A stretch of DNA of 64,000 nt from Miniphocaeibacter halophilus (GTDB lineage Bacteria; Bacillota; Clostridia; Tissierellales; Peptoniphilaceae), in the NCBI RefSeq assembly GCF_016458825.1, contig NZ_CP066744.1, positions 1,795,868 through 1,859,867 of the forward strand. The letters run 5' to 3'. This document shows positions 1 through 11,138 of the stretch, one piece after another. A program made the translations under genes and the position numbers. The notes under the pieces were generated by a model, which did not search any database, was not told the origin of the DNA, and worked only from the letters and a program-made list of their open reading frames with translations. Each line of letters opens with the position of its first letter. Position 1 is the first letter of the stretch.

Positions 1-809
1 TTGGAGTTAGTTTTAATAAGGTTTTTGCAAAATTAGGTAGTGATATGAAAAAACCCGATGCAGTAACTATTATTAATAAGGAAAATTTCAAAAATATTGT
101 TTGGCCTTTAAAATGTGAAGAATTAATAATGGTAGGAAAGGCGACTAAAAAGAAATTAAATAAAATCGGAATAAAAACAATTGGAGATATAGCTAAAACA
201 AAAGTAAATATATTAAAAAACATTTTAGGAATAAATGGAGTAAAACTATGGAAATGGGCTAATGGAATAGATGATTCAGAAGTAAGGGATTACCATTATA
301 AGTCATCGGTAAAAACCATAGGACATGGAATTACAACTAAATCTGATTTAGTGAATGACAATGAAGTAAGAGATGTTTTTCAAGAACTAGCTCAAGATAT
401 TTCAAGAAAACTAATAGAATATGAGTTGTTGGCAACAGGAGTTGCAATTAACGTAAGAAGCAATCTATTAACCAGAAAAACATTTCAAAAGAAATTAGCC
501 TATCCTACATTTTCATCTTTAGAATTAACAGAGGCAGCAATGGAACTGTTTAAACAATATGATTGGAATAGTAATTTACGTACTCTTACAATAAGAGCAA
601 TAGATTTAATAGATGACAATTATGCTTTTCAAGTATGTATGTTTGAAAATATAAAAGAACATGAAAGAAATATAAAACTAGAAAATACTATTTATTCAAT
701 AAGAAAAAAACATGGAGAAAACTGTATTACCTATTGTAATCTTTTAGTAAATGATAAAATGCCAACAGATGATAGGGAAAAAGTAATAATGCCCTATAGC
801 TATAATTAG
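1..809 (+). CDS. Y-family DNA polymerase (DinB/UmuC type), 3' part
   Basis: The reading frame is open from base 3, so the gene is cut by the window edge and about 268 C-terminal residues remain. The first visible residues (GVSFNKVFAKLGSDMKKPDA) are the end of the palm domain that contacts DNA and the incoming nucleotide in Y-family translesion polymerases. A helix-hairpin-helix thumb follows (VGKATKKKLNKIGIKTIGDI) and then a little-finger domain. The family copies past damaged template with low fidelity. The catalytic DDE carboxylates lie upstream of the window. Whether it is DinB (Pol IV) or a UmuC-like relative cannot be decided from this part. It ends in its own stop with a 70-base gap before the next gene. 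Confidence 0.85.
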   Translation, partial: GVSFNKVFAKLGSDMKKPDAVTIINKENFKNIVWPLKCEELIMVGKATKKKLNKIGIKTIGDIAKTKVNILKNILGINGVKLWKWANGIDDSEVRDYHYKSSVKTIGHGITTKSDLVNDNEVRDVFQELAQDISRKLIEYELLATGVAINVRSNLLTRKTFQKKLAYPTFSSLELTEAAMELFKQYDWNSNLRTLTIRAIDLIDDNYAFQVCMFENIKEHERNIKLENTIYSIRKKHGENCITYCNLLVNDKMPTDDREKVIMPYSYN

Positions 810-879
810 GTTTTAATATTAGAAATAGGGTAGAACTATTATACAAGATTATATAAATTAATTTAAAGGAGGAAATATT

Positions 880-1302
880 TTGAAAAAAACATTACTTACT
901 TTAGAGTTATGCAATAAGTTGTCTAAAGAGTCAGAAAAAATACAAAAGGAAATTGGAGTGGACATGTCAGTAGCGATTTCTGATAAATATGGAAATTTAA
1001 TCTATTATTATAGATTTGGAGATGCAATACTTCCTAGTATAGAGATTTCTCAGAAAAAAGCCTACACAGCTGCAGTAGTTAGACAAAGTACAAGGGAATT
1101 TGGGGAAATTGCAAGAGTTGATGGAGATGCATTTGGTATTAATATAACAAATTCCAAATTAGTAATATTTGGTGGTGGATATCCACTTATAGTAAAAGGA
1201 GAAGTTATAGGAGGGCTTGGAGTAAGTGGTGGAAGTGTAGATGAAGATGAAAAAGTAGCAAAATACATATTAGAAGTATTTAAAGAGGAAATGAAAAAAT
1301 AG
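880..1302 (+). CDS. GlcG/HbpS-family protein (DUF336)
   Basis: A 140-residue single-domain protein of the GlcG/HbpS family (PF03928). The C-terminal glycine-rich stretch (GGGYPLIVKGEVIGGLGVSGG) is the family hallmark. Members bind haem or small molecules or stand beside dehydratases and dehydrogenases; the exact role is usually unknown. The start is TTG at 880, chosen because a near-perfect Shine-Dalgarno AAAGGAGG lies at 865-872. The length is normal for the family. The neighbours (polymerase upstream, deaminase-like gene downstream) give no firm functional clue. Confidence 0.75.
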   Translation: MKKTLLTLELCNKLSKESEKIQKEIGVDMSVAISDKYGNLIYYYRFGDAILPSIEISQKKAYTAAVVRQSTREFGEIARVDGDAFGINITNSKLVIFGGGYPLIVKGEVIGGLGVSGGSVDEDEKVAKYILEVFKEEMKK

Positions 1303-1362
1303 AATAAAAAGCAATAGTTATTAGTTATAATATAATAAATTTAAAACAGAGAGGAATATTTG

Positions 1363-1779
1363 ATGGAAACATGGGAAAAGCTTTATTATGAAGCAAGAAA
1401 AGAATATAAACCAGCAGAAGTTTCCCCTTTTGTCTATGCTCACCATGTTGTATGTGCTATTGAAGCAGGAAATGGAGAAATTTACACAGGTTTTTGTATC
1501 GAAAGTACCTGTGGAGTATTGGACCTATGTGCTGAAAGAGTGGCAGCTTTAAATATGTATATGAGTAGTGGACAAACTAAGATAAAGCGTTTAATAGCAT
1601 TTCGAAACGAAAAGCCTAAAGAATTTGGAGGAATGCCTTGTGGTGCTTGTAGAGAATTTTTAATGCAGTTAAATATTGAAAATGAAAACATGGAAATTAT
1701 GGTAGATTATGATTTAAGAAAGACCATTACTTTAAAAGAATTACTTCCAAATTGGTGGGGAAGGGAAAGGTACAAATAA
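1363..1779 (+). CDS. Cytidine deaminase-like zinc hydrolase
   Basis: A 138-residue protein with the zinc deaminase signature: C56-A57-E58 and P92-C93-G94-A95-C96, so all three cysteine ligands and the proton-shuttling glutamate are present. The usual HAE is CAE, as in tetrameric cytidine and blasticidin-S deaminases. Free cytidine or a related nucleoside is the probable substrate. ATG 1363 is preferred over the adjacent TTG 1360 because the GAGAGGA at 1349-1354 is then better spaced. The long variant N-terminus makes it diverge from textbook Cdd, so substrate identity is open. Confidence 0.7.
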   Translation: METWEKLYYEARKEYKPAEVSPFVYAHHVVCAIEAGNGEIYTGFCIESTCGVLDLCAERVAALNMYMSSGQTKIKRLIAFRNEKPKEFGGMPCGACREFLMQLNIENENMEIMVDYDLRKTITLKELLPNWWGRERYK

Positions 1780-1869
1780 TTAATAGAGTCAAACTATACT
1801 CTAATAAAGATTTTAAATTATTATTTATTCTATTGATAAAATAATAAAGTTATTATTAGGGAGGTTACA

Positions 1870-2157
1870 ATGAAAGGCGTATTAATAGGACTAATTACCT
1901 TTTTAATTATAGGAATATTTCATCCAATAGTTATTAAAGGCGAGTATTATTTTGGAGTAAAAATTTGGCCTATTTTTGCAGTTCTAGGTATTATCTTTAT
2001 AGCTTTAGGTTTTTATATTGAAGAAATTTTTTGGTCAGCAATTTTAAGTGTACTGGGCTTTACTTGTTTGTGGAGTATATTGGAATTATTTGAACAGAGA
2101 CAAAGAGTAAGAAAGGGATGGTTTCCTGAAAATCCTAAGAGGAAGAAGGGAAAATAA
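1870..2157 (+). CDS. Small membrane protein, DUF4491-like
   Basis: A 95-residue protein with three predicted membrane segments (about residues 3-22, 32-50 and 54-70) and a basic cytoplasmic tail (RKGWFPENPKRKKGK). The layout, including the GYYFGVKIWP-like loop and the PENPKRK tail, resembles the DUF4491 family of Firmicutes and Bacteroidetes, whose function is unknown. A Shine-Dalgarno GGGAGG precedes the ATG. It stands alone. Confidence 0.65.
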   Translation: MKGVLIGLITFLIIGIFHPIVIKGEYYFGVKIWPIFAVLGIIFIALGFYIEEIFWSAILSVLGFTCLWSILELFEQRQRVRKGWFPENPKRKKGK

Positions 2158-2446
2158 AACCTGCTGTTAAAATCAACAAATATTTAGATACTATAATTTT
2201 TTAATTTTCACTATATTAAAAATTAATATAAGTAGTTACTATTGTAATAATAGTATGAGAACTTTAAGAGGAAATTTACCTAGTATATTTAAAGAAGGTT
2301 GCTAGAAAATTTAGATTTAATATTATATATTGCCATTAAAGATATTATAATTTTAATAAATAATATTGGATTAAAAAAGACATGATTTAATTTAAAATCA
2401 TGTCTTTAATATTATGCTGAATATATTTTAATAGTGTGATTATGCA
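2158..2446. other. Non-coding gap, AT-rich
   Basis: No open frame with a ribosome binding site was found between the DUF4491-like gene and tRNA-Leu. The only clear structure is the hairpin at 2376-2408, annotated separately. Confidence 0.6.
2376..2408 (-). terminator. Hairpin terminator, probably for tRNA-Leu
   Basis: Inverted repeat AAGACATGATTT / AAATCATGTCTT with an A-run at 2373-2378 that reads as a T-run on the minus strand. It lies downstream of the minus-strand tRNA-Leu and is suited to end that transcript. Confidence 0.6.
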
Positions 2447-2533
2447 TGGTGCCGGAGGCGGGGGTCGAACCCGCACGATGTTGCCACCACGGGATTTTGA
2501 GTCCCGCGCGTCTGCCAATTCCGCCACTCCGGC
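2447..2533 (-). tRNA. tRNA-Leu (CAA)
   Basis: Class II tRNA on the minus strand. The acceptor stem is GCCGGAG/CTCCGGC, the anticodon loop is CTCAAAA (anticodon CAA), a long variable arm is present, and the T-loop and CCA end are encoded. It decodes UUG. It stands alone, away from the main tRNA cluster. Confidence 0.95.
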
Positions 2534-2693
2534 AAATCAGTACTTTATTATAATAGCATATACCTGTATTTTTTACAATAAAAAAGTCTAGTTGTGATAT
2601 AATATTTTGTAAATAATGTAAATTTATATGAGGTTATTTATGTATAATTAATAATAAGAGTTTGTAGTTATGGTATAATATTTCGGAGGAATT

Positions 2694-3155
2694 ATGAGTT
2701 TAGATAAAGCAAGAGAATATATTAAAAAATTTAATTTAGATAATAAAATTTCGGTTCATGATGAATTGATATCAACAGTTTCAATGGCGTCTGAACAAAT
2801 TGGATGTAGTGAAGGACAAATTGCTAAATCTTTGGCTTTTAAAATAAAAGATGAAGCCATAATAGTAGTCATGGCAGGGGATAAAAAAATAGATAATAGA
2901 AAATTCAAAGATGAGTTTAAAATTAAAGCTAAAATGCTTACTCCAGAAGAGACTTTAGAAAAAATAGGACATGAAGTAGGTGGTGTTTGTCCTTTTGGTA
3001 TTAAAGAAGGTGTGAAAGTTTATTTAGATAATTCTTTAAAGGATTATGATAAAGTTCATCCTGCTTGTGGAAGTAAAAATAGTTCTATTGAATTGACAAT
3101 TGAAGAATTAGAGACATTGTCTAACTATATTGCATGGGTAGACATTAGTAAATAA
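2694..3155 (+). CDS. ybaK: YbaK/EbsC-family aminoacyl-tRNA deacylase
   Basis: A 153-residue single-domain protein of the YbaK/ProX editing family, which hydrolyses mischarged Cys-tRNA(Pro) or related species in trans. Family hallmarks visible are the Lys in QIAKSLAFK, the strand VVMAGDKKID, the motif GHEVGGVCPFGIKEGVKVYLD and the late PACGSKNSSIELTIEEL. Length is normal. A GGAGG Shine-Dalgarno sits just before the ATG. It is monocistronic, with a terminator directly after it. Confidence 0.85.
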   Translation: MSLDKAREYIKKFNLDNKISVHDELISTVSMASEQIGCSEGQIAKSLAFKIKDEAIIVVMAGDKKIDNRKFKDEFKIKAKMLTPEETLEKIGHEVGGVCPFGIKEGVKVYLDNSLKDYDKVHPACGSKNSSIELTIEELETLSNYIAWVDISK

Positions 3156-3162
3156 TCGTATT

Positions 3163-3190
3163 AAAAAACCTAAAATTTTAGGTTTTTTAT
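3163..3190 (+). terminator. Intrinsic terminator after ybaK-like gene
   Basis: Stem AAAACCTAAAA / TTTTAGGTTTT followed by a T-run; it begins eight bases after the stop codon. Confidence 0.8.
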
Positions 3191-3238
3191 TATGTAATAA
3201 ATTTATAAAAAATTAATAATCTAATAGGAAGGTAAGAT

Positions 3239-4153
3239 GTGGAGAATAAGGAAACTAGAAATAAATATATTAAAAAATCAGGAATTATAGGTTTATTCTT
3301 AAATCTATTATTATTTGTTACAAAATTAATAATAGGTCTATTAATAAATTCTGTAGCAGTTATTTCAGATGCATTTAACAATTTAGCAGATTCAATGAGT
3401 TCGGTAATAACCTTAATTGGTAGCTTTTTATCAGCTAAACCTGCAGATAAGGAACATCCATATGGACATGGAAGGTCGGAATACATTTCTTCCTTAGTAG
3501 TATCCTTTTTTATTTTATTTACAGGTATAAGTCTTTTAAAAGAATCGGTTATAAAAATTATTTACCCGGAGGAAATAAAAACTGGTTTTTTATCAATAAT
3601 AATTTTGGTTTTTTCTATATGTGTCAAAATTTTCATGTATAGGTACAATAGCTATATTGGTAAAAAAATTGATTCACTAGCTCTTATTAGTGTAGCTAAA
3701 GATGCTTTAAGTGATATTTTTTCAACTTCTGGAATTATAATTTCAATTTTAATATATAAGTACGGAGACATTAATCTTGATGGTTATATTGGGCTTTTAG
3801 TTTCAATTATAATTTTGAAATCAGGGTATGATATTGCAATGGATTCTATAAATGTAATATTAGGAGAAGCTCCACCGGAAGAATTAGAAGATAAAATAGA
3901 AAAAATATTATTAAGTGGGAAAAATGTTCAAGGAGTTCATAAATTAGAATTACATGAATATGGAAAAGGAAATATTTATGGTTCAGTCCATTTAGATTTT
4001 CCATGTAACTTAATATTTAAAGAAGTACATGAAGTTGCTGATGATTTGGAAAATAAAATTTTAAACCAATGCGGCGTTAGGATTGTAATTCATATGGATC
4101 CAGTAAATTGTTTAGAGAGTGATGAATATGCAAACAGAAATACTAAAAATTGA
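3239..4153 (+). CDS. Cation diffusion facilitator (probably Mn/Fe type)
   Basis: A 304-residue CDF exporter with six membrane helices and a C-terminal cytoplasmic ferredoxin-like domain. In helix 2 the metal site reads D44-A-F-N-N48 in the run DAFNNLADS, followed by HPYGHGRSEY (residues 73-82). In helix 5 it reads DALSD. The DxxxN/DxxxD arrangement instead of HxxxD is typical of manganese/iron-exporting CDFs (MneP/MntE-like) rather than zinc exporters; that assignment is inference. The start is GTG 3239 behind GGAAGG. The C-terminus overlaps the next gene, so the two are probably translationally coupled. Confidence 0.85.
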   Translation: MENKETRNKYIKKSGIIGLFLNLLLFVTKLIIGLLINSVAVISDAFNNLADSMSSVITLIGSFLSAKPADKEHPYGHGRSEYISSLVVSFFILFTGISLLKESVIKIIYPEEIKTGFLSIIILVFSICVKIFMYRYNSYIGKKIDSLALISVAKDALSDIFSTSGIIISILIYKYGDINLDGYIGLLVSIIILKSGYDIAMDSINVILGEAPPEELEDKIEKILLSGKNVQGVHKLELHEYGKGNIYGSVHLDFPCNLIFKEVHEVADDLENKILNQCGVRIVIHMDPVNCLESDEYANRNTKN

Positions 4154-5165
4154 TGATATAAAAAGTGATTATGAATATATAAAAAAAGCAGCAGATATAA
4201 TTAGAAAAAATGAATTAGTTGCAATACCAACAGAAACGGTTTATGGGTTAGGTGCGAATGGACTTTCAAAAGAGGCCTGTAAAAAAATTTTTGAAGTAAA
4301 GGGAAGGCCACAGGACAATCCCTTAATACTTCACATTTCAGAAATTGAAGAAATTAAAAATTTAATTTTAGAATTACCAGTAGATGTAAAAACATTATTG
4401 GAAAATTTATGGCCAGGCCCTTTAACGGTAATTTTTAATAAGAGCGATATTGTTCCTTCTGTAGTTACAGCTGGGGGAAATACAGTGGCAATTAGAATGC
4501 CAAGCCATAATATTGCAAGAGAAATTATAAAAAAATCAGGAGTTCCTATAGCTGCTCCATCTGCAAATATTTCTGGAAGACCGTCACCGACAACTGCAAA
4601 TGATGTTTATGAAGATTTAAAGGGAAAAATACCTTTGATTATTGATGGAGGTCAATCAAGTATAGGAATTGAATCGACAGTTTTAGATGTTACAGAAAAA
4701 CCCTACACAATACTTAGACCGGGTTTCTACGACAAAGAGGATTTAGAAGAATATTTAAACAAGGTAGTTTATGACAATGCACTAATTTCAGATAACATTA
4801 TTCCAAAATCACCAGGGCAAAAGTACAAACACTATGCTCCCAAGGCCAATATGGAAGTTATTATTGGTGATAATAACTCAATTAAAGAGTATATTAGAAA
4901 TTATTCTAAGGATACAAATAAGAAAACGGCTTATATTTTATTTGAAGAGAATAAAAATATTTTACAAAAAGATGATATTTTTTTAAGCCTAGGAAGTAAA
5001 AACAAATTAAATGAAATGGCTCATAATCTATTTAGGAATTTAAGGTTGGCAGATAAATTGAAAGTTGATTATATTATTTGCGAAGGCATTGAAGAAAAAG
5101 GAATAGGTATAGGAATTATGAATAGACTGAAAAAGTCTTCTTCACATAATATAAGGAGAGTGTAA
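4128..5165 (+). CDS. ywlC: L-threonylcarbamoyladenylate synthase (Sua5/YwlC type)
   Basis: Makes threonylcarbamoyl-AMP from Thr, bicarbonate and ATP, the first step of t6A37 tRNA modification. The TsaC/YrdC domain covers about residues 10-205, with PTETVYGLGANGL, KGRPQDNPLILHI and APSANISGRPSPT. A linker and the C-terminal Sua5 domain follow, so this is the long Sua5 form, not short TsaC. GTG 4119 and ATG 4122 are in frame upstream; ATG 4128 is preferred because the AGAGAG at 4114-4119 is then properly spaced. It overlaps the CDF gene and is followed after one base by the phosphatase gene, as in the ywlC-ywlE region of Bacillus. Confidence 0.92.
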   Translation: MQTEILKIDDIKSDYEYIKKAADIIRKNELVAIPTETVYGLGANGLSKEACKKIFEVKGRPQDNPLILHISEIEEIKNLILELPVDVKTLLENLWPGPLTVIFNKSDIVPSVVTAGGNTVAIRMPSHNIAREIIKKSGVPIAAPSANISGRPSPTTANDVYEDLKGKIPLIIDGGQSSIGIESTVLDVTEKPYTILRPGFYDKEDLEEYLNKVVYDNALISDNIIPKSPGQKYKHYAPKANMEVIIGDNNSIKEYIRNYSKDTNKKTAYILFEENKNILQKDDIFLSLGSKNKLNEMAHNLFRNLRLADKLKVDYIICEGIEEKGIGIGIMNRLKKSSSHNIRRV

Positions 5166-5166
5166 T

Positions 5167-5601
5167 TTGAACGTATTATTTGTTTGTACTGGAAATACAT
5201 GTAGAAGTCCAATGGCGGAATATATTTTTAATGACCTGTCAAAGAGGAAGGGATTAAGCCACAGGGCTAAATCATCAGGCATAGCAGCTAGTGGTGATTA
5301 TGCTAGTAAAAATGCTATATTATCAATGGCTGATATTGGAATAGATTTAACAAGGCATATTTCTACACAGGTATCAAAAGAAAAAATTGATTGGGCAGAT
5401 ATAGTCTTGGTTATGGGAAGAAGTCATTTGGATATATTGAAACATTATTTTCCTGATGAGGACAAAATTTTTCTGTTAAAGGATTTTGCCGAAGGTAAAC
5501 AAGGGGAAATTACAGATCCATATGGAAGTGAAAAATTCATATACGACAATACAAGGGATGAAATAATTAATTTAATAGAAAAATTTATAATAAATCTTTA
5601 A
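5167..5601 (+). CDS. ywlE: Low-molecular-weight protein arginine phosphatase
   Basis: A 144-residue LMW phosphatase with the P-loop C7-T-G-N-T-C-R13-S and the late general acid in the DPYGS motif. Thr at position 11 of the loop is the residue that sets phospho-arginine specificity in YwlE; tyrosine-specific relatives have a larger hydrophobic residue there. It probably reverses McsB-type arginine phosphorylation, although no mcsB lies in the window. TTG start at 5167, preceded by AAGGAGAG inside the end of the Sua5 gene, hence coupled translation. Confidence 0.85.
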   Translation: MNVLFVCTGNTCRSPMAEYIFNDLSKRKGLSHRAKSSGIAASGDYASKNAILSMADIGIDLTRHISTQVSKEKIDWADIVLVMGRSHLDILKHYFPDEDKIFLLKDFAEGKQGEITDPYGSEKFIYDNTRDEIINLIEKFIINL

Positions 5602-5658
5602 CAATATAAAGCATAAGTGATAATATATAGATAGTGTTTTAAAATAAGGAGGAAAAAT

Positions 5659-6289
<631 letters not shown>

Positions 6290-6315
6290 TAATTGTATTA
6301 TATATAAATTTACAA

Positions 6316-6344
6316 TTGATAATTAATTTTTAATGTGTTAATAT
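6316..6344 (+). promoter_or_regulatory. Predicted promoter of the V-ATPase operon
   Basis: TTGATA at 6316-6321 and TAATAT at 6339-6344 with a 17-base spacer. Predicted transcription start is near 6351, right at the 5' arm of the leader stem. Confidence 0.55.
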
Positions 6345-6347
6345 TTA

Positions 6348-6428
6348 CTTATGGTAATGATTTATAATGGGGGAGATGTTTATTTTAACACACCTTAATA
6401 AATGTTGTAATTTAGTCATTGCCATAAG
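6348..6428 (+). promoter_or_regulatory. Structured 5' leader of the V-ATPase operon
   Basis: CTTATGGTAATGA (6348-6360) pairs with TCATTGCCATAAG (6416-6428) through 12 Watson-Crick pairs and one G-U, closing a 55-base internal region that includes a GGGGGAG block. It lies between the predicted promoter and the ribosome binding site of the first gene. Because the operon encodes a Na+-type ATPase, a Na+-responsive or other cis-regulatory RNA is a reasonable hypothesis. I could not match it to a known riboswitch consensus by eye. Confidence 0.45.
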
Positions 6429-6471
6429 CATGTAAATTTCTGAAATCGTTATCAAACAAGGGGGTGAATAT

Positions 6472-6784
6472 ATGTCATCCAATGCAATCAGTAAAATTAA
6501 AGATGCTGAGATTAAAGCTGAGACTTTAGTTAATGATGCAAAGGATAAGTCGTTTGAAATTCAAGAACAGATGAAAATTCAAGGTAAGGAAAAATACGAT
6601 GAAATTGTTAAAGAGGCTGAACTTGAAAGACAAAAGATTCTTGAGCTTGCTAAAGAGAAAAGTAGAGAAATAGAAGCTCCTATATTAAAAAATGCAGAAA
6701 ATGAATCTCAAAAAATTTTAAACACAAAAGATGATGATTTAAATAGTATTGCAGATTCTATTGTAGAGAGGATTGTGAAGAATT

Positions 6785-6798
<14 letters not shown>
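6472..6798 (+). CDS. V-type ATPase subunit H/G-like peripheral stalk protein
   Basis: A 108-residue, highly charged, almost entirely helical protein with heptad-like spacing from about residue 5 to 85 (EAELERQKILELAKEKSREIE). This is the peripheral-stalk G/H-type subunit that pairs with subunit E and holds the catalytic head still. It is the first gene of the operon and overlaps subunit I by 14 bases. It has a strong GGGGGTG ribosome binding site. In Enterococcus hirae nomenclature it corresponds to NtpF. Confidence 0.8.
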
Positions 6799-9228
<2,430 letters not shown>

Positions 9229-9256
9229 TCAACATATTGATTAAGGATGTGAAAAA

Positions 9257-9811
9257 ATGTCAAATTTAGACAATATAATTCAAACTATTTTACAAGATGC
9301 TGAAGCTGAAAGTGAAAAGATTTTGAATGAAGCTGAAAATAATAAAAATAAATATATATCTGAAATAGAAAAACAAGCTAGGGAAAGAAAGGAAGAAATA
9401 ATTTCTAAGGCCAATGAAGAAGCTGAACAATTAGTTGAAAAAACAACTAATAACGCTAATTTAAAGGCAAGGGATTCTTTACTTATAGCTAAGCAAGATG
9501 TAATTTCTAAAATAATAGATATAGTTAAAGAAAAGCTTAAAAACATTGATGACAAATCCTATACCGATATTCTACTTAAGACAATAAAATCTTCCAATAT
9601 TGGAGATGATGTTGAAATTATGGTTCAAGAAAACAGGGTAGATATTGTAAAATCATTAGGATTAAAAAACAAAATTTCAGATAAATATGTAGAAAGTGGA
9701 TTTTCTATATTAGAGGGGAATTCTGTATTAAATAATGACTTTTCAAGTTTAGTAGACTACATGAAAGATGACTTGGAAAGCTATATAGCTGAAAAGTTAT
9801 TTTCGGAATAG
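9257..9811 (+). CDS. ntpE: V-type ATPase subunit E (peripheral stalk)
   Basis: A 184-residue protein. The first 100 residues form a charged coiled coil rich in Glu/Lys (SEIEKQARERKEEIISKANEEAEQ); the rest is a small globular head (VEIMVQENRVDIV) that docks on subunits A and B. It pairs with the H/G-like subunit at 6472. Length and order match the family. Confidence 0.88.
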   Translation: MSNLDNIIQTILQDAEAESEKILNEAENNKNKYISEIEKQARERKEEIISKANEEAEQLVEKTTNNANLKARDSLLIAKQDVISKIIDIVKEKLKNIDDKSYTDILLKTIKSSNIGDDVEIMVQENRVDIVKSLGLKNKISDKYVESGFSILEGNSVLNNDFSSLVDYMKDDLESYIAEKLFSE

Positions 9812-9820
9812 GAGGGAATG

Positions 9821-10822
9821 ATGGATAGAAATAAGTTTATCCAAAGTTCTACAACCACAAGAATCTATGAAAAAAGCCTACTTACTAAAAGTCAATTAGA
9901 AAGAATGATAGAATCTGACTCCTTAGATGATGCTTTAAGGCTTTTAAACGATACTGTATATCAGGCTAGTATAGCGAAATTAGAAAGAAGTGAAGATTAT
10001 GAGATTGCATTAAAAGATGCATTGAATAATACTTTTAGAACTTTTTATGAACTATTACCTAGTCCTGAAGTAGTTGATTTAATATCAATGAAGTACGAGT
10101 ATCATAATTTAAAAGTTATTCTTAAAGAAAAAATAAGTGGATTAAATTATTCTAGAATGTATATAAATTTTGGAAATTTTGATTTTGAAAAATTAAAAGA
10201 AGAATTCGCAACAGGTGACAGATCATCTTTAGATGATAGGTACTCTGGAGTGATTAATGCTGTATACGATCAGTTCTTAGAATATAAAGACCCACAAAAT
10301 ATAGATATTTTAATAGACAAGGAATATTTTAAAAATCTAAAAGAAGTAGCAGAAGAATTAGATATTGATTTATTTAAAATCTATGTTGAAGATTTAATAG
10401 ATTTTACTAATATTAGAACACTATTAAGATGTCAAAATCAAAAGAGAGATTTGAATTTTTTAGACAGGGTTATAATTGAAGGTGGAGCTATACCAAAGGA
10501 TAAGTATAAAGATTTCCTTTTTAGCAAAATTGATGAAAACAGTGATTTGTTTAAAAATTCAAGAATCTATTATCATTTAAGAGAAAGTCTAAAAGAATAT
10601 AATATGACAAAAAGTCTTTCAGTTTTTGAAAAAAGTATGGATGATTACTTGGTAGAAGTTATAAAAGAGGCAAAAAAAATTACATACGGTCCGGAAGTTG
10701 CTTTTGCTTATTTACTGGCAAAAGAAAACGAAATTAAGAACCTAAGAATTATTTTTGTTTCTAAGCTTAATAATCTACCGGCAAAATTTACTAGAGAAAG
10801 GTTACGTGAGTGTTATGTATAA
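9821..10822 (+). CDS. ntpC: V-type ATPase subunit C (d subunit)
   Basis: A 333-residue helical protein that couples the central shaft to the K ring. Recognised by family features such as [17 protein letters not shown] near the N-terminus and the C-terminal block [32 protein letters not shown] 9821 is chosen over ATG 9818 because the GGAGGG at 9811-9816 then has normal spacing. It overlaps the next gene by eight bases. Confidence 0.9.
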   Translation: MDRNKFIQSSTTTRIYEKSLLTKSQLERMIESDSLDDALRLLNDTVYQASIAKLERSEDYEIALKDALNNTFRTFYELLPSPEVVDLISMKYEYHNLKVILKEKISGLNYSRMYINFGNFDFEKLKEEFATGDRSSLDDRYSGVINAVYDQFLEYKDPQNIDILIDKEYFKNLKEVAEELDIDLFKIYVEDLIDFTNIRTLLRCQNQKRDLNFLDRVIIEGGAIPKDKYKDFLFSKIDENSDLFKNSRIYYHLRESLKEYNMTKSLSVFEKSMDDYLVEVIKEAKKITYGPEVAFAYLLAKENEIKNLRIIFVSKLNNLPAKFTRERLRECYV

Positions 10823-11123
10823 AGTAGCCGTAGTAGGAGATAGAGATTCTGTTCTTGGTTTTAGAGCTTTAGGAGTTCATGTATATATAGCTTATGAAGC
10901 TACGGAAACTAGAAAAATAGTCGATAGTATAGCAAAAGAAGGTTATGGTGTAATATTTATTACAGAACAACTTGCCAGTTTAATACCGGAGACTATAGAA
11001 AGATATAATGCAGAAATTACGCCAGCCGTAATATTAATACCATCAAATCAAGGTACTTTGAATATTGGTATGGAAAATATAAACAAGAATGTAGAGAAGG
11101 CGGTTGGATCTAATATTTTATAA
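10815..11123 (+). CDS. ntpG: V-type ATPase subunit F
   Basis: A 102-residue central-shaft subunit (NtpG in E. hirae naming, AtpF in archaeal naming) with a Rossmann-like fold: [20 protein letters not shown] at the start, [10 protein letters not shown] in the middle and a short C-terminal helix. It overlaps the end of subunit C. An in-frame upstream GTG at 10806 exists, but the MYKVAVVGD start matches the family. Confidence 0.9.
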   Translation: MYKVAVVGDRDSVLGFRALGVHVYIAYEATETRKIVDSIAKEGYGVIFITEQLASLIPETIERYNAEITPAVILIPSNQGTLNIGMENINKNVEKAVGSNIL

Positions 11124-11138
11124 AGGAGAGAGCTTATA

